In this document: positions 1 through 7,160 of the stretch, piece after piece | How the letters are laid out: each line of letters opens with the position of its first letter | How positions within the stretch are numbered: position 1 is the first letter of the stretch | Assembly (NCBI GenBank): GCA_904501685.1 | Contig: CAJGBX010000038.1 | Span: forward strand, 1 to 11,825 | Origin: Clostridiaceae bacterium | GTDB taxonomy: Bacteria; Bacillota; Clostridia; Oscillospirales; Acutalibacteraceae | Direction: 5' to 3' | Length of the DNA: 11,825 nucleotides | Notes under the pieces: model-generated | The model's database searches: none | What the model was told of the DNA's origin: nothing | The model's input: only the letters and a program-made list of their open reading frames with translations | Program-made: the position numbers and the translations under genes

Positions 1-136
1 AATACATTATATCACCATTTTGTCCAAATGCAATACCAATTAGTGAAATTTTATTCAAATTTGACCTAAATTTAACTCGCCCACCGCTATTTTCGCACAT
101 TGCCGCTAATTTCATCGACAAAAAACGATATAGGAC
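1..136. other. Leader upstream of the cluster promoter, no gene seen
   Basis: AT-rich sequence ahead of the promoter. No reading frame with a start codon and ribosome site is visible. The frame beginning at base 1 stays open to a TAA at 67-69, so these first bases could be the tail of an upstream gene, but nothing recognisable is encoded. No stem-loop followed by a T run was found, so no terminator can be placed here. Confidence 0.4.
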
Positions 137-165
137 TTGACAAAACGGGGATTAAGTTGTATACT
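137..165 (+). promoter_or_regulatory. Sigma-A type promoter of the polysaccharide operon
   Basis: A perfect -35 box TTGACA (137-142) is followed by a 17-base spacer and TATACT (160-165), one mismatch from the -10 consensus. Transcription would start near 172 and leave a leader of about 44 bases before the first ATG at 216. The -10 box overlaps a small palindrome, ACTAT-T-ATAGT (163-173), which could be an operator or chance. No other promoter of this quality was seen in the window, so it probably drives the whole gene run. Confidence 0.75.
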
Positions 166-215
166 ATTATAGTAATTTATTATTTAACATAAGAGTTTAA
201 GCACAGGAGACTATT

Positions 216-1481
216 ATGGAATTTCGCCCATTTGAAAAAAAGATATGGCTTGCAACTCCGACTATGCACGGTGACGAGTTGCGTTACATTACTGATGCGT
301 ACAATACTAACTGGATGTCTACCGTTGGTGAAAACATAAACGAGGTTGAAAGAATAGCCGCTGAATCGGCAGGCGTTAAATACGCAGTTGGACTTTCATC
401 TTGTACCGCTGCCCTGCATCTTTGCGTTAAATTTGCAGGAGAACGTCTTTACGGTAGACCCGCAATAAGCCACGGCGCTCTTGAAGGAAAAAAAGTCTTT
501 TGCTCGGATATGACATTTGACGCTACGCTTAACCCTGTTGTATATGAGGGGGGCGTTCCTGTATTCATCGATACGGAAAAGGAATCGTGGAATATGGATC
601 CCAAAGCGCTCGAAAAGGCTTTCGAGATTTATCCGGATGTAAAGCTTGTTATTTACGCTGAGCTTTACGGCTTCCCGGGAAGAGTCGATCTTATTAAGCA
701 GATATGCGAGGCTCACGGTGCGCTTTTGATAGAGGACGCCGCAGAGGCTATGGGTGCGACACTTTTTGGTAAGCAGTGCGGTTCATTCGGTGACTATGCC
801 GCTGTTAGCTATAACGGAAACAAAATAATTACCGGTTCTTCGGGCGGCTGCCTTTTGACTAATGATATTGAGGTTGCTAATAAGGCTCGCAAGTGGTCCA
901 CGCAGGCAAGAGAAAACGCTCCGTGGTATCAGCACGAAGAGGTAGGGTATAATTACAGAATGAGCAACGTGATAGCAGGTGTCGTGCGTGGACAGTATCC
1001 TTATCTTGGGGAGCATATTGCGCAGAAAAAGGCTATCTATGAGCGTTACAAAGAAGGACTCAAAAACTTGCCTGTGCAGATGAATCCAATCGTAGATAAT
1101 ACAGAGCCTAACTACTGGCTCTCTGCAATGATTATTGACCGCGATAGTATGTGCCCACAAGTGAGAGATGATACTAAAGCACTTTACGTGCATCAAAGCG
1201 GAAAGACTTGTCCGACAGAAATTCTCGAAACACTCGCAAAGTACAACGTTGAAGGCAGACCTATTTGGAAGCCTATGCATATGCAGCCGATGTACCGTAT
1301 GCACGAGTTCGTTACTGTTAACGGTTCGGCACGTGCTAAAACTAACGCTTATATTGCCGGTGGCATCGAGGATGTCGGTGCGGATATTTTTGACAGAGGT
1401 CTTTGTCTGCCGAGCGATAACAAAATGACTGAGAGCGAGCAGCTCGCTGTCATCGAAATAATCAAATCCTGTTTTAATTGA
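216..1481 (+). CDS. PglE-like sugar aminotransferase (DegT/DnrJ/EryC1/StrS family)
   Basis: A PLP-dependent aminotransferase that would transfer an amino group, usually from glutamate, to a nucleotide-linked 4-keto-6-deoxy sugar in the cytoplasm. The likely Schiff-base lysine is K203 in SYNGNKIITG, and D174 in LIEDAAEAMG should contact the PLP ring nitrogen. GLSSCTAALHL (59-69) is the usual phosphate-binding block. STQARENAPWY (228-238), GYNYRMSN (244-251), GRPIWKPMH (347-355) and GLCLPS (395-400) match the pattern I recall for Campylobacter PglE, the UDP-4-amino sugar enzyme of bacillosamine synthesis. At 421 residues it is somewhat longer than most relatives; about 20 extra residues lie near 74-93. 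The ATG at 216 has AGGAGA five bases upstream (205-210). It is the first gene of the operon, 10 bases before a PglC-like transferase, which supports a role in making the first sugar. No 4,6-dehydratase (PglF) or acetyltransferase (PglD) lies beside it. Family is certain; substrate is inferred. Confidence 0.93.
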   Translation: MEFRPFEKKIWLATPTMHGDELRYITDAYNTNWMSTVGENINEVERIAAESAGVKYAVGLSSCTAALHLCVKFAGERLYGRPAISHGALEGKKVFCSDMTFDATLNPVVYEGGVPVFIDTEKESWNMDPKALEKAFEIYPDVKLVIYAELYGFPGRVDLIKQICEAHGALLIEDAAEAMGATLFGKQCGSFGDYAAVSYNGNKIITGSSGGCLLTNDIEVANKARKWSTQARENAPWYQHEEVGYNYRMSNVIAGVVRGQYPYLGEHIAQKKAIYERYKEGLKNLPVQMNPIVDNTEPNYWLSAMIIDRDSMCPQVRDDTKALYVHQSGKTCPTEILETLAKYNVEGRPIWKPMHMQPMYRMHEFVTVNGSARAKTNAYIAGGIEDVGADIFDRGLCLPSDNKMTESEQLAVIEIIKSCFN

Positions 1482-1491
1482 GGAGTACGCG

Positions 1492-2133
1492 ATGTACGCA
1501 CGTTTTTTTAAGCGATTTTTTGATTTTTGGCTTTCATTTATTGCGATAGCCATCCTTTCTCCGATTTTGTTATTCCTTTCGCTAATAGGCTTGATAGCTA
1601 TGAAGGGAAATCCGTTTTTTACCCAGCTTCGTCCCGGAAAAATCAGCAAGAGAACCGGAAAAGAAAAGATATTTAAGCTCATAAAATTCAGGACTATGAC
1701 TAACGCCAAAGATGAGAATGGTGACCTTTTGCCTGATGAAAAACGCCTTAACAAATACGGAAAATTTCTCCGCTCAACGTCTCTTGACGAATTGCCCGAA
1801 CTTTTCAACATCCTTCTCGGACATATGGCAATAGTAGGCCCAAGACCGCTTCTTGTAAGATATCTTGACCGATACACTTCGGAGCAACGTCAGCGCCATA
1901 AGGTGCGTCCGGGACTTACCGGATATGCACAGATAAATGGGCGTAATGCGATATCTTGGGAAGAAAAATTTGAGCTTGATATTCATTACGTGAATCATGT
2001 TACTTTTTTTGGAGACCTAAAAATTATATTCGGCACCGTAAAGGCTGTTCTCTCCCATAGCGGAATTTCGTCCGACACCTCGGCAACGATGGAAGAGTTT
2101 ATGGGGAGCAACGAGGAGGAGATGGTAGAATGA
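1492..2133 (+). CDS. PglC-like initiating sugar transferase (bacterial sugar transferase family)
   Basis: A small monotopic phosphoglycosyl transferase that moves a sugar phosphate from a UDP-sugar to undecaprenyl phosphate on the inner membrane face, the first step of repeat-unit assembly. At 213 residues it has the short PglC form without the extra membrane helices of WbaP. One hydrophobic stretch (about 10-37) contains the Ser23-Pro24 pair that kinks the re-entrant helix in PglC. K65-FRTM follows, then the catalytic pair D99-E100 in SLDELPEL, IVGPRPLL (114-121) and VRPGLTGYAQINGRN (138-152), all family hallmarks. The start has AGGAG six bases upstream (1481-1485), overlapping the stop of the aminotransferase gene. 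Its stop overlaps the next start (ATGA at 2130). Pairing with a PglE-like aminotransferase suggests a bacillosamine-like 4-amino sugar as substrate, but PglC-size enzymes also use other N-acetylhexosamines. Confidence 0.95.
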   Translation: MYARFFKRFFDFWLSFIAIAILSPILLFLSLIGLIAMKGNPFFTQLRPGKISKRTGKEKIFKLIKFRTMTNAKDENGDLLPDEKRLNKYGKFLRSTSLDELPELFNILLGHMAIVGPRPLLVRYLDRYTSEQRQRHKVRPGLTGYAQINGRNAISWEEKFELDIHYVNHVTFFGDLKIIFGTVKAVLSHSGISSDTSATMEEFMGSNEEEMVE

Positions 2134-3080
2134 GGATACTTTTTACAAGTGTAGGTCGGCGAGTTGAGCTTGTAGAGGCGTTTAGAGCTGCTGCGGATTC
2201 TCTCGGTAAGGAACTCGTAATATACGGAGCAGATGTTTCGGAGTCTGCACCTGCACTTCAGTTTTGCGATAAAACCGTGATTGTTCCTCGTATTAAAGAT
2301 GAGTCTTACATACCATCGCTTATCGATATTTGCAAAAACGAGAAAATTGATGCCCTAATTCCCACTATTGATACCGACCTTCATTTGCTCTCGCTGCACA
2401 AAGGCGATTTTGAGAGTGTCGGAACCGTTGCCGTAATAAGCGCTCCCGATAAAATCGCTCTCTGCCGCGATAAAAGATACACTGCAGATTATTTTCATTC
2501 TGTAGGTCTTAAAAGTCCCACACCTGTTGATGATGTTAATGCATACGACGCCGGTTTTCCTGCGTTCATAAAGCCTAAGGATGGAAGCTCTAGTATAAAC
2601 GCGTATAAGGTATCGTCTATGGAGGAACTCATATCGTACGCAAATCAGATTCCGGATTATATCATTCAGCCGTTTGTTACGGGTACTGAATATACCGTCG
2701 ATGCTTTTTGCGACTTTTCGGGCAAGCCTGTGTTCATCACCCCTCGTATTCGTCTTGCAGTAAGAGCGGGAGAGGTTTTGAAAACAGAAATAACTAATGA
2801 CCGAAAAATTATTGATGAGATGAAGGTGCTCATAGCGGATTATAAGCCTTGCGGAGCTATTACTGTGCAGCTTATAAGAGAGGCAACCACAGGTGATGAC
2901 TATTACATTGAAATAAACCCACGCTTCGGTGGCGGAGCACCTCTTTCGATTAAGGCGGGTGCAAACTCTGCAGAGGCGCTGCTTCGTCTTATCGACGGTG
3001 AAACTCTTGGGTACATAGATAGCGCTGCGGAAAACGGTGCTGTATTTAGCAGATTTGATCAAAGTGTGAGAGTGAAATGA
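2130..3080 (+). CDS. ATP-grasp ligase-like protein (CarB-type)
   Basis: A 316-residue ATP-grasp protein. This fold joins a carboxylate to an amine or thiol through an acyl-phosphate. An N-terminal nucleotide-like domain opens with ILFTSVGRRVELV (3-15). The ATP-grasp part follows: FPAFIKPKDGSSS (143-155) forms the ATP-binding strand and glycine-rich loop, IIQPFVTGTEYTVD (178-191) is the linker strand and catalytic-loop entry, and YYIEINPRFGGG (258-269) supplies the metal ligands E261 and N263 and the basic R265. Such proteins are often labelled carbamoyl-phosphate synthase large subunit, but this one is far too short to be CarB. A strong AGGAGGAG (2114-2121) and ATGA overlap couple it to the sugar transferase gene. 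It may attach an amino acid or other acid to the 4-amino sugar where an acetyltransferase would normally act; that role is inferred. A general cell-wall or metabolite ligase is also possible. Confidence 0.88.
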   Translation: MRILFTSVGRRVELVEAFRAAADSLGKELVIYGADVSESAPALQFCDKTVIVPRIKDESYIPSLIDICKNEKIDALIPTIDTDLHLLSLHKGDFESVGTVAVISAPDKIALCRDKRYTADYFHSVGLKSPTPVDDVNAYDAGFPAFIKPKDGSSSINAYKVSSMEELISYANQIPDYIIQPFVTGTEYTVDAFCDFSGKPVFITPRIRLAVRAGEVLKTEITNDRKIIDEMKVLIADYKPCGAITVQLIREATTGDDYYIEINPRFGGGAPLSIKAGANSAEALLRLIDGETLGYIDSAAENGAVFSRFDQSVRVK

Positions 3081-3700
3081 TCAAAATAAATAATATTTTG
3101 GAATGCGAGAAACATCTTGATTGTATCGATGCTGTGATTTTTGATTTGGATGATACGCTGTATTCTGAAAAGGACTATGTAAAGAGCGGATATTCTGCAA
3201 TTGCTGAAAAGTTTCCGCAGGTTTCTGGAATGGCAAGCAAACTATGGGAAGCGTTTGAAAAGAAGCTTCCTGCGATTGATACCGTTCTTGAGCGCGAAGG
3301 GATACTTACAGACGGTGCAAAAAAACTTGCACTTGAAACGTATCGTTTCCATAACCCGGTAATAAAGCTCTATCCGGGTGTTCGTGCGTTGTTGAGTGGA
3401 CTGAAAAAAAACAAAAAAATAGGTCTTATCACCGATGGCAGGCCTGAAGGTCAACGCGCAAAAATTCGAGCTCTTGAAATCAACGATTTTTTTGATTGTA
3501 TTATCATTACAGACGAACTTGGCGGAGTTGAATTTAGAAAGCCTTGTGACAAAGCGTTTAGAATAATGCAGAAAGAGTTGAATGTTCCTTTTGAAAAAAT
3601 GGCATATATCGGTGATAATTTGAAAAAAGATTTTATTTCGCCGGACAAGTTGGATATGCGTTCAATTTACTTTTGCAATTTTGAAGGTTTATATAATTGA
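3077..3700 (+). CDS. HAD-family hydrolase, probable phosphatase
   Basis: A 207-residue haloacid dehalogenase-type hydrolase with all four motifs. The nucleophile motif is FDLDDTLY, with D23 as nucleophile and D25 as acid/base. Motif II is LITDGR with T119. Motif III is K155 in FRKP. Motif IV is GDNLKKD (179-185), giving the magnesium-binding acids. The helical cap lies between about 30 and 100. HAD proteins of this type dephosphorylate small phosphorylated metabolites or sugars. The start lies in an ATGA overlap with the ATP-grasp gene, so the two are probably translated together and may act on the same compound; the substrate cannot be told from sequence. Two adjacent A runs (A8 at 3404-3411 and A7 at 3413-3419) encode LKKNKK. 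The gene ends 56 bases before the best start of the next gene. Confidence 0.88.
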   Translation: MIKINNILECEKHLDCIDAVIFDLDDTLYSEKDYVKSGYSAIAEKFPQVSGMASKLWEAFEKKLPAIDTVLEREGILTDGAKKLALETYRFHNPVIKLYPGVRALLSGLKKNKKIGLITDGRPEGQRAKIRALEINDFFDCIIITDELGGVEFRKPCDKAFRIMQKELNVPFEKMAYIGDNLKKDFISPDKLDMRSIYFCNFEGLYN

Positions 3701-3744
3701 CTGTGCTTTATGAAAATTCCATATGTTGCTTTAAGAAATTACTT

Positions 3745-3750
3745 AGGAGA
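3745..3750 (+). promoter_or_regulatory. Ribosome binding site that sets the start of the next glycosyltransferase
   Basis: AGGAGA lies six bases before the ATG at 3757. The open frame reaches back to a TTG at 3697, but that codon overlaps the previous stop, has no comparable site, and would add about 20 residues unlike any glycosyltransferase N-terminus. Confidence 0.75.
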
Positions 3751-3756
3751 TTAAAT

Positions 3757-4845
3757 ATGATAAGAGTTCTTCAGGTTATTGGATCTTTGGGGTATGCCGG
3801 TGTCGAGAATGTCGTTATGAATTATTACAGACATATCGATAGAGAAAAGGTTCAGTTTGATTTTGTAACGTGTTCAGAGAAACCTGAGCGATATGACGAA
3901 GAAATACGTTCTTTAGGTGGTGTAATCTACAGATTGCCTTCGAGGAACAGACATCCGTTTTCTTACATGAGAAAGCTTTATAAGTTGATAAAGCAACAAC
4001 ATTATGAAGTGGTTCATATACAGCAAAATAGCGCAAGTATGGCAATGGATGCCTTTGTGTGTAAATTGCTAAAAGTAAAAACTATTATAGGTCATTCTCA
4101 TAACACGTCCTGTAACGTTTTGTGGCAACATTATTTGTTTAAGCCGTTTGTAAATCTTTTTGTTACGCATCGGTTAGCTTGTTCGGAGGAAGCGGGACGT
4201 TGGGTTTTTGGCTCAAAACGAGATGTCACCGTTATAAAAAACGCAATAGATGCAAGTCGATATTATTTCAACGGACAAACCAGAGAAAACTATAGAAAAC
4301 AATTTGGTTTGCAAGATAAGTTCTTGGTTGGTTTTGTAGGAAGGTTAGAAGAACAGAAAAATTTAATTAGATGCATTGAAATATTTGCCGAAGTTCTGAA
4401 AAGTCAAAGCAATGCCTTTTTGTTGCTTGTCGGTGACGGCAGCATGAGATCTGCTGTAGAGCAGAAAATTAAAGATCTTGGAATAAGCGAATCGTGTCGC
4501 TTGCTTGGGCGTAGAGATGATATTCCTGATTTAATGCAGATGATGGATGTATTTTTGCTTCCTTCTTTGTATGAGGGACTTCCGATGGTTGTTGTTGAGG
4601 CGCAAGCCTCCGGCTTGCCGTGTGTTCTTTCAACCGCTGTTCCGGCTCCTAATATAACAGGTCATGTTGTGCACTTGTCTTTGGACGAAGCAAATGATAA
4701 GTGGATGTCAAGCATAATCAGCTTTTTGCCGTTTGAAAGAAGAAATATGCGGGAAGAATTTATAATCTCGGGATACGAGATTGAAACTGCTGCGGGGATT
4801 TTAGAAAAAACTTACTTAGAATCTATGGAAAAATGCGATGAATAA
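3757..4845 (+). CDS. GT4-family glycosyltransferase (EpsF-like)
   Basis: A 362-residue retaining glycosyltransferase with a GT-B fold that would add a sugar to the lipid-linked repeat unit at the cytoplasmic membrane face. The N-terminal acceptor domain opens with the strand IRVLQVIGSLGYAGVENVV (2-20), typical of EpsF/CapM-like enzymes, and has HSHNT (113-117). The C-terminal donor domain has VGFVGRLEEQKN (191-202), LLLVGDGSMR (222-231) and the E-x7-E motif, E273 and E281, in YEGLPMVVVEAQASGLP. The GRL-xx-QKN segment and second glutamate normally bind the nucleotide-sugar diphosphate and ribose. The start at 3757 is chosen for its AGGAGA and for the family N-terminus. The gene overlaps the next by eight bases. 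A perfect 7-base inverted repeat at 4602-4618 lies in the E-x7-E coding region and has no T run. Donor and linkage cannot be read from the sequence. Confidence 0.92.
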   Translation: MIRVLQVIGSLGYAGVENVVMNYYRHIDREKVQFDFVTCSEKPERYDEEIRSLGGVIYRLPSRNRHPFSYMRKLYKLIKQQHYEVVHIQQNSASMAMDAFVCKLLKVKTIIGHSHNTSCNVLWQHYLFKPFVNLFVTHRLACSEEAGRWVFGSKRDVTVIKNAIDASRYYFNGQTRENYRKQFGLQDKFLVGFVGRLEEQKNLIRCIEIFAEVLKSQSNAFLLLVGDGSMRSAVEQKIKDLGISESCRLLGRRDDIPDLMQMMDVFLLPSLYEGLPMVVVEAQASGLPCVLSTAVPAPNITGHVVHLSLDEANDKWMSSIISFLPFERRNMREEFIISGYEIETAAGILEKTYLESMEKCDE

Positions 4846-6064
4846 AAAAAATATTCTTTTTCTCACGCTTTCTATGTTTCGCTCTATTGACGAACATGGT
4901 ATATATGCAGATTTGATGCGTGAATTTGTAAAAAACGGTCATGATGTTTATATTGTTTCTCCGGTAGAACGTAGATATGGATTGGTTACAAAATTGATGC
5001 ACGGTGCCTCGGACGAGTTTCATAAAAGAGTTCATATTTTGTGGATTAAAACCGGGAACATACAAAAAACTAACATAATTGAAAAAGGTATTTCAACGAT
5101 ACTGCTTGAATCAAAATTAATTTCGGGAATAAAAAAGTATCTTTCTGACGTGAAGTTTGACTTAGTGTTATATTCTACTCCTCCTATAACTTTCTTTAAA
5201 GCGGTTGAATATGTAAAAAAACGCGATAATGCTAAAACCTATTTATTGCTTAAAGATATTTTCCCGCAGAATGCTGTTGATCTCGGTATGATGAAAAAAA
5301 GTGGAATAAAAGGACTTATTTACAAGTATTTTAGGCGTAAAGAGAAAAAACTTTATGCTATCTCGGATAAGATTGGCTGTATGTCACCGGCAAACGTAGA
5401 GTACACTTTCAGAATGAATCCCGAAATACCGTCAGATAAGGTGGAGGTGTGCCCTAATTCTGTTGAGTATAGGGACATGTCTATCACAGATGATGAGCGT
5501 AACGCTTTACGCAAAAAATACGATATCCCTCTTGATAAAAAAGTGTTTGTCTATGGAGGTAACCTTGGTAAGCCACAGGGAATACCGTTTATAATTGAAT
5601 GTTTGAAAGCTGAAGCCGACAATAAAGATGTATTTTTTCTTATCGTCGGTAGTGGTACTGAATTTCCAAAGCTCGAAGAATTTGTTAGTACCGAAAAGCC
5701 GAATAATGTAAAGCTTATGAAACAACTTCCGAAAGAGGATTATGATAAAATGGTTGCCGCTTGCGACGTAGGTATGATTTTTCTTGACCATCGCTTCACA
5801 ATCCCGAACTTTCCAAGCCGCTTGCTTGCTTATATGCAGGCAGGTATCCCGGTTCTCGCTTGCACAGACACTAATACCGATATCGGTAAAGTAATCACCG
5901 ATGCCGGCTTTGGCTGGTGGTGCGAGTCGAACGACGTCGCGGCATTCAGCAGCGCAGTCGCTGAAGCACTTGCTGCCGATGCGGATGCAATGAAGGAAAA
6001 GGAAATTGCTTATTTGTATAAAAATTACACGGTGGAAACGGCGTATAAGACCATTGTGAAATAA
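4838..6064 (+). CDS. WbuB-like glycosyltransferase (GT4 family)
   Basis: A 408-residue GT-B glycosyltransferase. The first strand is NILFLTLSMFRSIDEHGIY (5-23). The block LLKDIFPQNAVDLGMM (137-152) corresponds to the (R/K)D-xx-P-xx-A-xx-LG signature of WbuB-like enzymes, and YGGNLGKPQGIP (239-250) and PNFPSRLLAYMQAGIPVLA (323-341) form the donor-sugar site. In E. coli O26 and relatives WbuB is associated with L-FucNAc transfer; the CapE/FnlA-type gene at 11541, the first enzyme toward UDP-L-FucNAc, makes the same donor plausible here. The start overlaps the previous gene by eight bases with only a weak ribosome site, which suggests coupled translation. GC rises clearly in the last 100 codons (from about 5760), whereas the earlier part is AT-rich, another sign of mosaic ancestry. 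Family is confident; the sugar is inferred. Confidence 0.88.
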   Translation: MNKKNILFLTLSMFRSIDEHGIYADLMREFVKNGHDVYIVSPVERRYGLVTKLMHGASDEFHKRVHILWIKTGNIQKTNIIEKGISTILLESKLISGIKKYLSDVKFDLVLYSTPPITFFKAVEYVKKRDNAKTYLLLKDIFPQNAVDLGMMKKSGIKGLIYKYFRRKEKKLYAISDKIGCMSPANVEYTFRMNPEIPSDKVEVCPNSVEYRDMSITDDERNALRKKYDIPLDKKVFVYGGNLGKPQGIPFIIECLKAEADNKDVFFLIVGSGTEFPKLEEFVSTEKPNNVKLMKQLPKEDYDKMVAACDVGMIFLDHRFTIPNFPSRLLAYMQAGIPVLACTDTNTDIGKVITDAGFGWWCESNDVAAFSSAVAEALAADADAMKEKEIAYLYKNYTVETAYKTIVK

Positions 6065-6074
6065 AGAGGTTTTT

Positions 6075-7160
6075 ATGAAGATTTTACTTCTGGGTTTTTC
6101 AAAGATAAAATATATGCCGTATGCAAATTTTTATTTGAAAAACATAAATTTAGAAGCGAATGAGGTTCATGTTGTATATTGGAATCGTGATCTGAAAGAA
6201 GAAAAAAAACCTTCACTTGCACCGATTGTCTGGCATGAGTTTGCTGCTTATCAAGAAGATGATGTTTCTAAGAAATCAAAGATCAAGGGCTTTATATCTT
6301 ATCGCAGATATGTTAAAAAACTGTTGAAAAAGAATTCCTTTGATTTTATTGTTGTTTTGCATACAATGCCGGGCATTCTTTTGTATTCAACTCTTACCAG
6401 AAAATATAAGAATAAATTCCTTTTTGATTATCGGGATTCTACATATGAAAAGATCGGTTTTTTTCGTCGCATGATCGGAAATCTGGTAAAAAGTTCAAAG
6501 TGTACCTTTACGAGTAGCGATGGTTTTCGCGTATTTTTTCCGGATTCCGAAAAGGCGAAGATCCATACCTCGCACAACCTGAACAAAGAGGATCTTTTGC
6601 ATCGCTCGTATACGAAGACTGAGAGCGAAAAGATTCGAATTGCTTTCTGGGGATTCATTCGCGGCGAGGAGATAAATCGAAAAATCATCGATCGAATTGC
6701 AAAGGATACGCGTTTTGAACTGCATTATTACGGAAGAGAACAGCAGGTGGCGTTAGAACTGAAGGCATATGCAAAGGAAATAGCAGCTGAAAATGTGTTT
6801 TTTCACGGTGAATATAAGCCGGATGATCGATATGAGTTCGTTCGCAATACGGATATTATCCATAATGTTTATTCCGGATCGAACATGATGCTTGCGATGC
6901 CCAATAAGTATTACGATGGCGCTGTGTTTTATATTCCGCAGATTTGTATGAGGGGATCTCATATGGGCGCGATGGTTGAAAAGAGTGGCATCGGATTGCA
7001 GTGTGATCCCGAGGACGGGGATTTTACTCAACGGATCTTTGAATACAAGCAAGGCTTGGATCCGAATGCGTTTGGTTTGGCTTGCGATGTGGAGCTTCAG
7101 CGCGTTTTGAATGAATATAACAGCGGAGAAAGGATTATAAAGGATGTGTTGCATCGATGA
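6075..7160 (+). CDS. GT-B-like glycosyltransferase, divergent
   Basis: A 361-residue protein with the outline of a GT-B glycosyltransferase. The N-terminal strand is MKILLLGFSKI. The middle has FLFDYRDSTYEKIGFF (115-130), a pattern of capsular glycosyltransferases. A donor domain begins near IRIAFWGFIRG (187-197), with FHGEYKPDDRYEF (243-255), a SGSNMMLAMPNKYYDGAVF stretch (267-285, in place of the usual PNKLYEY motif) and VEKSGIGLQC (301-310). No classical E-x7-E is evident, so catalytic details are uncertain. AAGAGG (6064-6069) precedes the ATG by five bases. Base use changes inside the gene: the first 120 codons are about 25-32% GC, while the rest climbs to 43-48% and is full of GATC. The coding end runs up to a broken epimerase gene, with the stop about 10 bases before recognisable epimerase sequence. 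The C-terminus looks complete, but the last few residues may have been altered by the rearrangement. Confidence 0.78.
   Translation: MKILLLGFSKIKYMPYANFYLKNINLEANEVHVVYWNRDLKEEKKPSLAPIVWHEFAAYQEDDVSKKSKIKGFISYRRYVKKLLKKNSFDFIVVLHTMPGILLYSTLTRKYKNKFLFDYRDSTYEKIGFFRRMIGNLVKSSKCTFTSSDGFRVFFPDSEKAKIHTSHNLNKEDLLHRSYTKTESEKIRIAFWGFIRGEEINRKIIDRIAKDTRFELHYYGREQQVALELKAYAKEIAAENVFFHGEYKPDDRYEFVRNTDIIHNVYSGSNMMLAMPNKYYDGAVFYIPQICMRGSHMGAMVEKSGIGLQCDPEDGDFTQRIFEYKQGLDPNAFGLACDVELQRVLNEYNSGERIIKDVLHR

Noticed and set aside
783..1877. Long open frame on the - strand (364 codons) opposite the aminotransferase and sugar transferase genes.
   Set aside because: It is antisense to two clearly conserved proteins and its translation is low-complexity and basic, with no recognisable domain; a shadow frame.
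3697..3756. Longer start (TTG at 3697) for the glycosyltransferase ending at 4845.
   Set aside because: The extension lacks a ribosome site, overlaps the previous stop and does not resemble a glycosyltransferase N-terminus, whereas ATG 3757 has AGGAGA at good spacing.
4602..4618. Perfect 7-base inverted repeat with a 3-base loop (GCAAGCC-TCC-GGCTTGC), terminator-like.
   Set aside because: It lies inside the codons of a conserved glycosyltransferase motif and has no following T run; the pairing follows from the codons for QASGLP.
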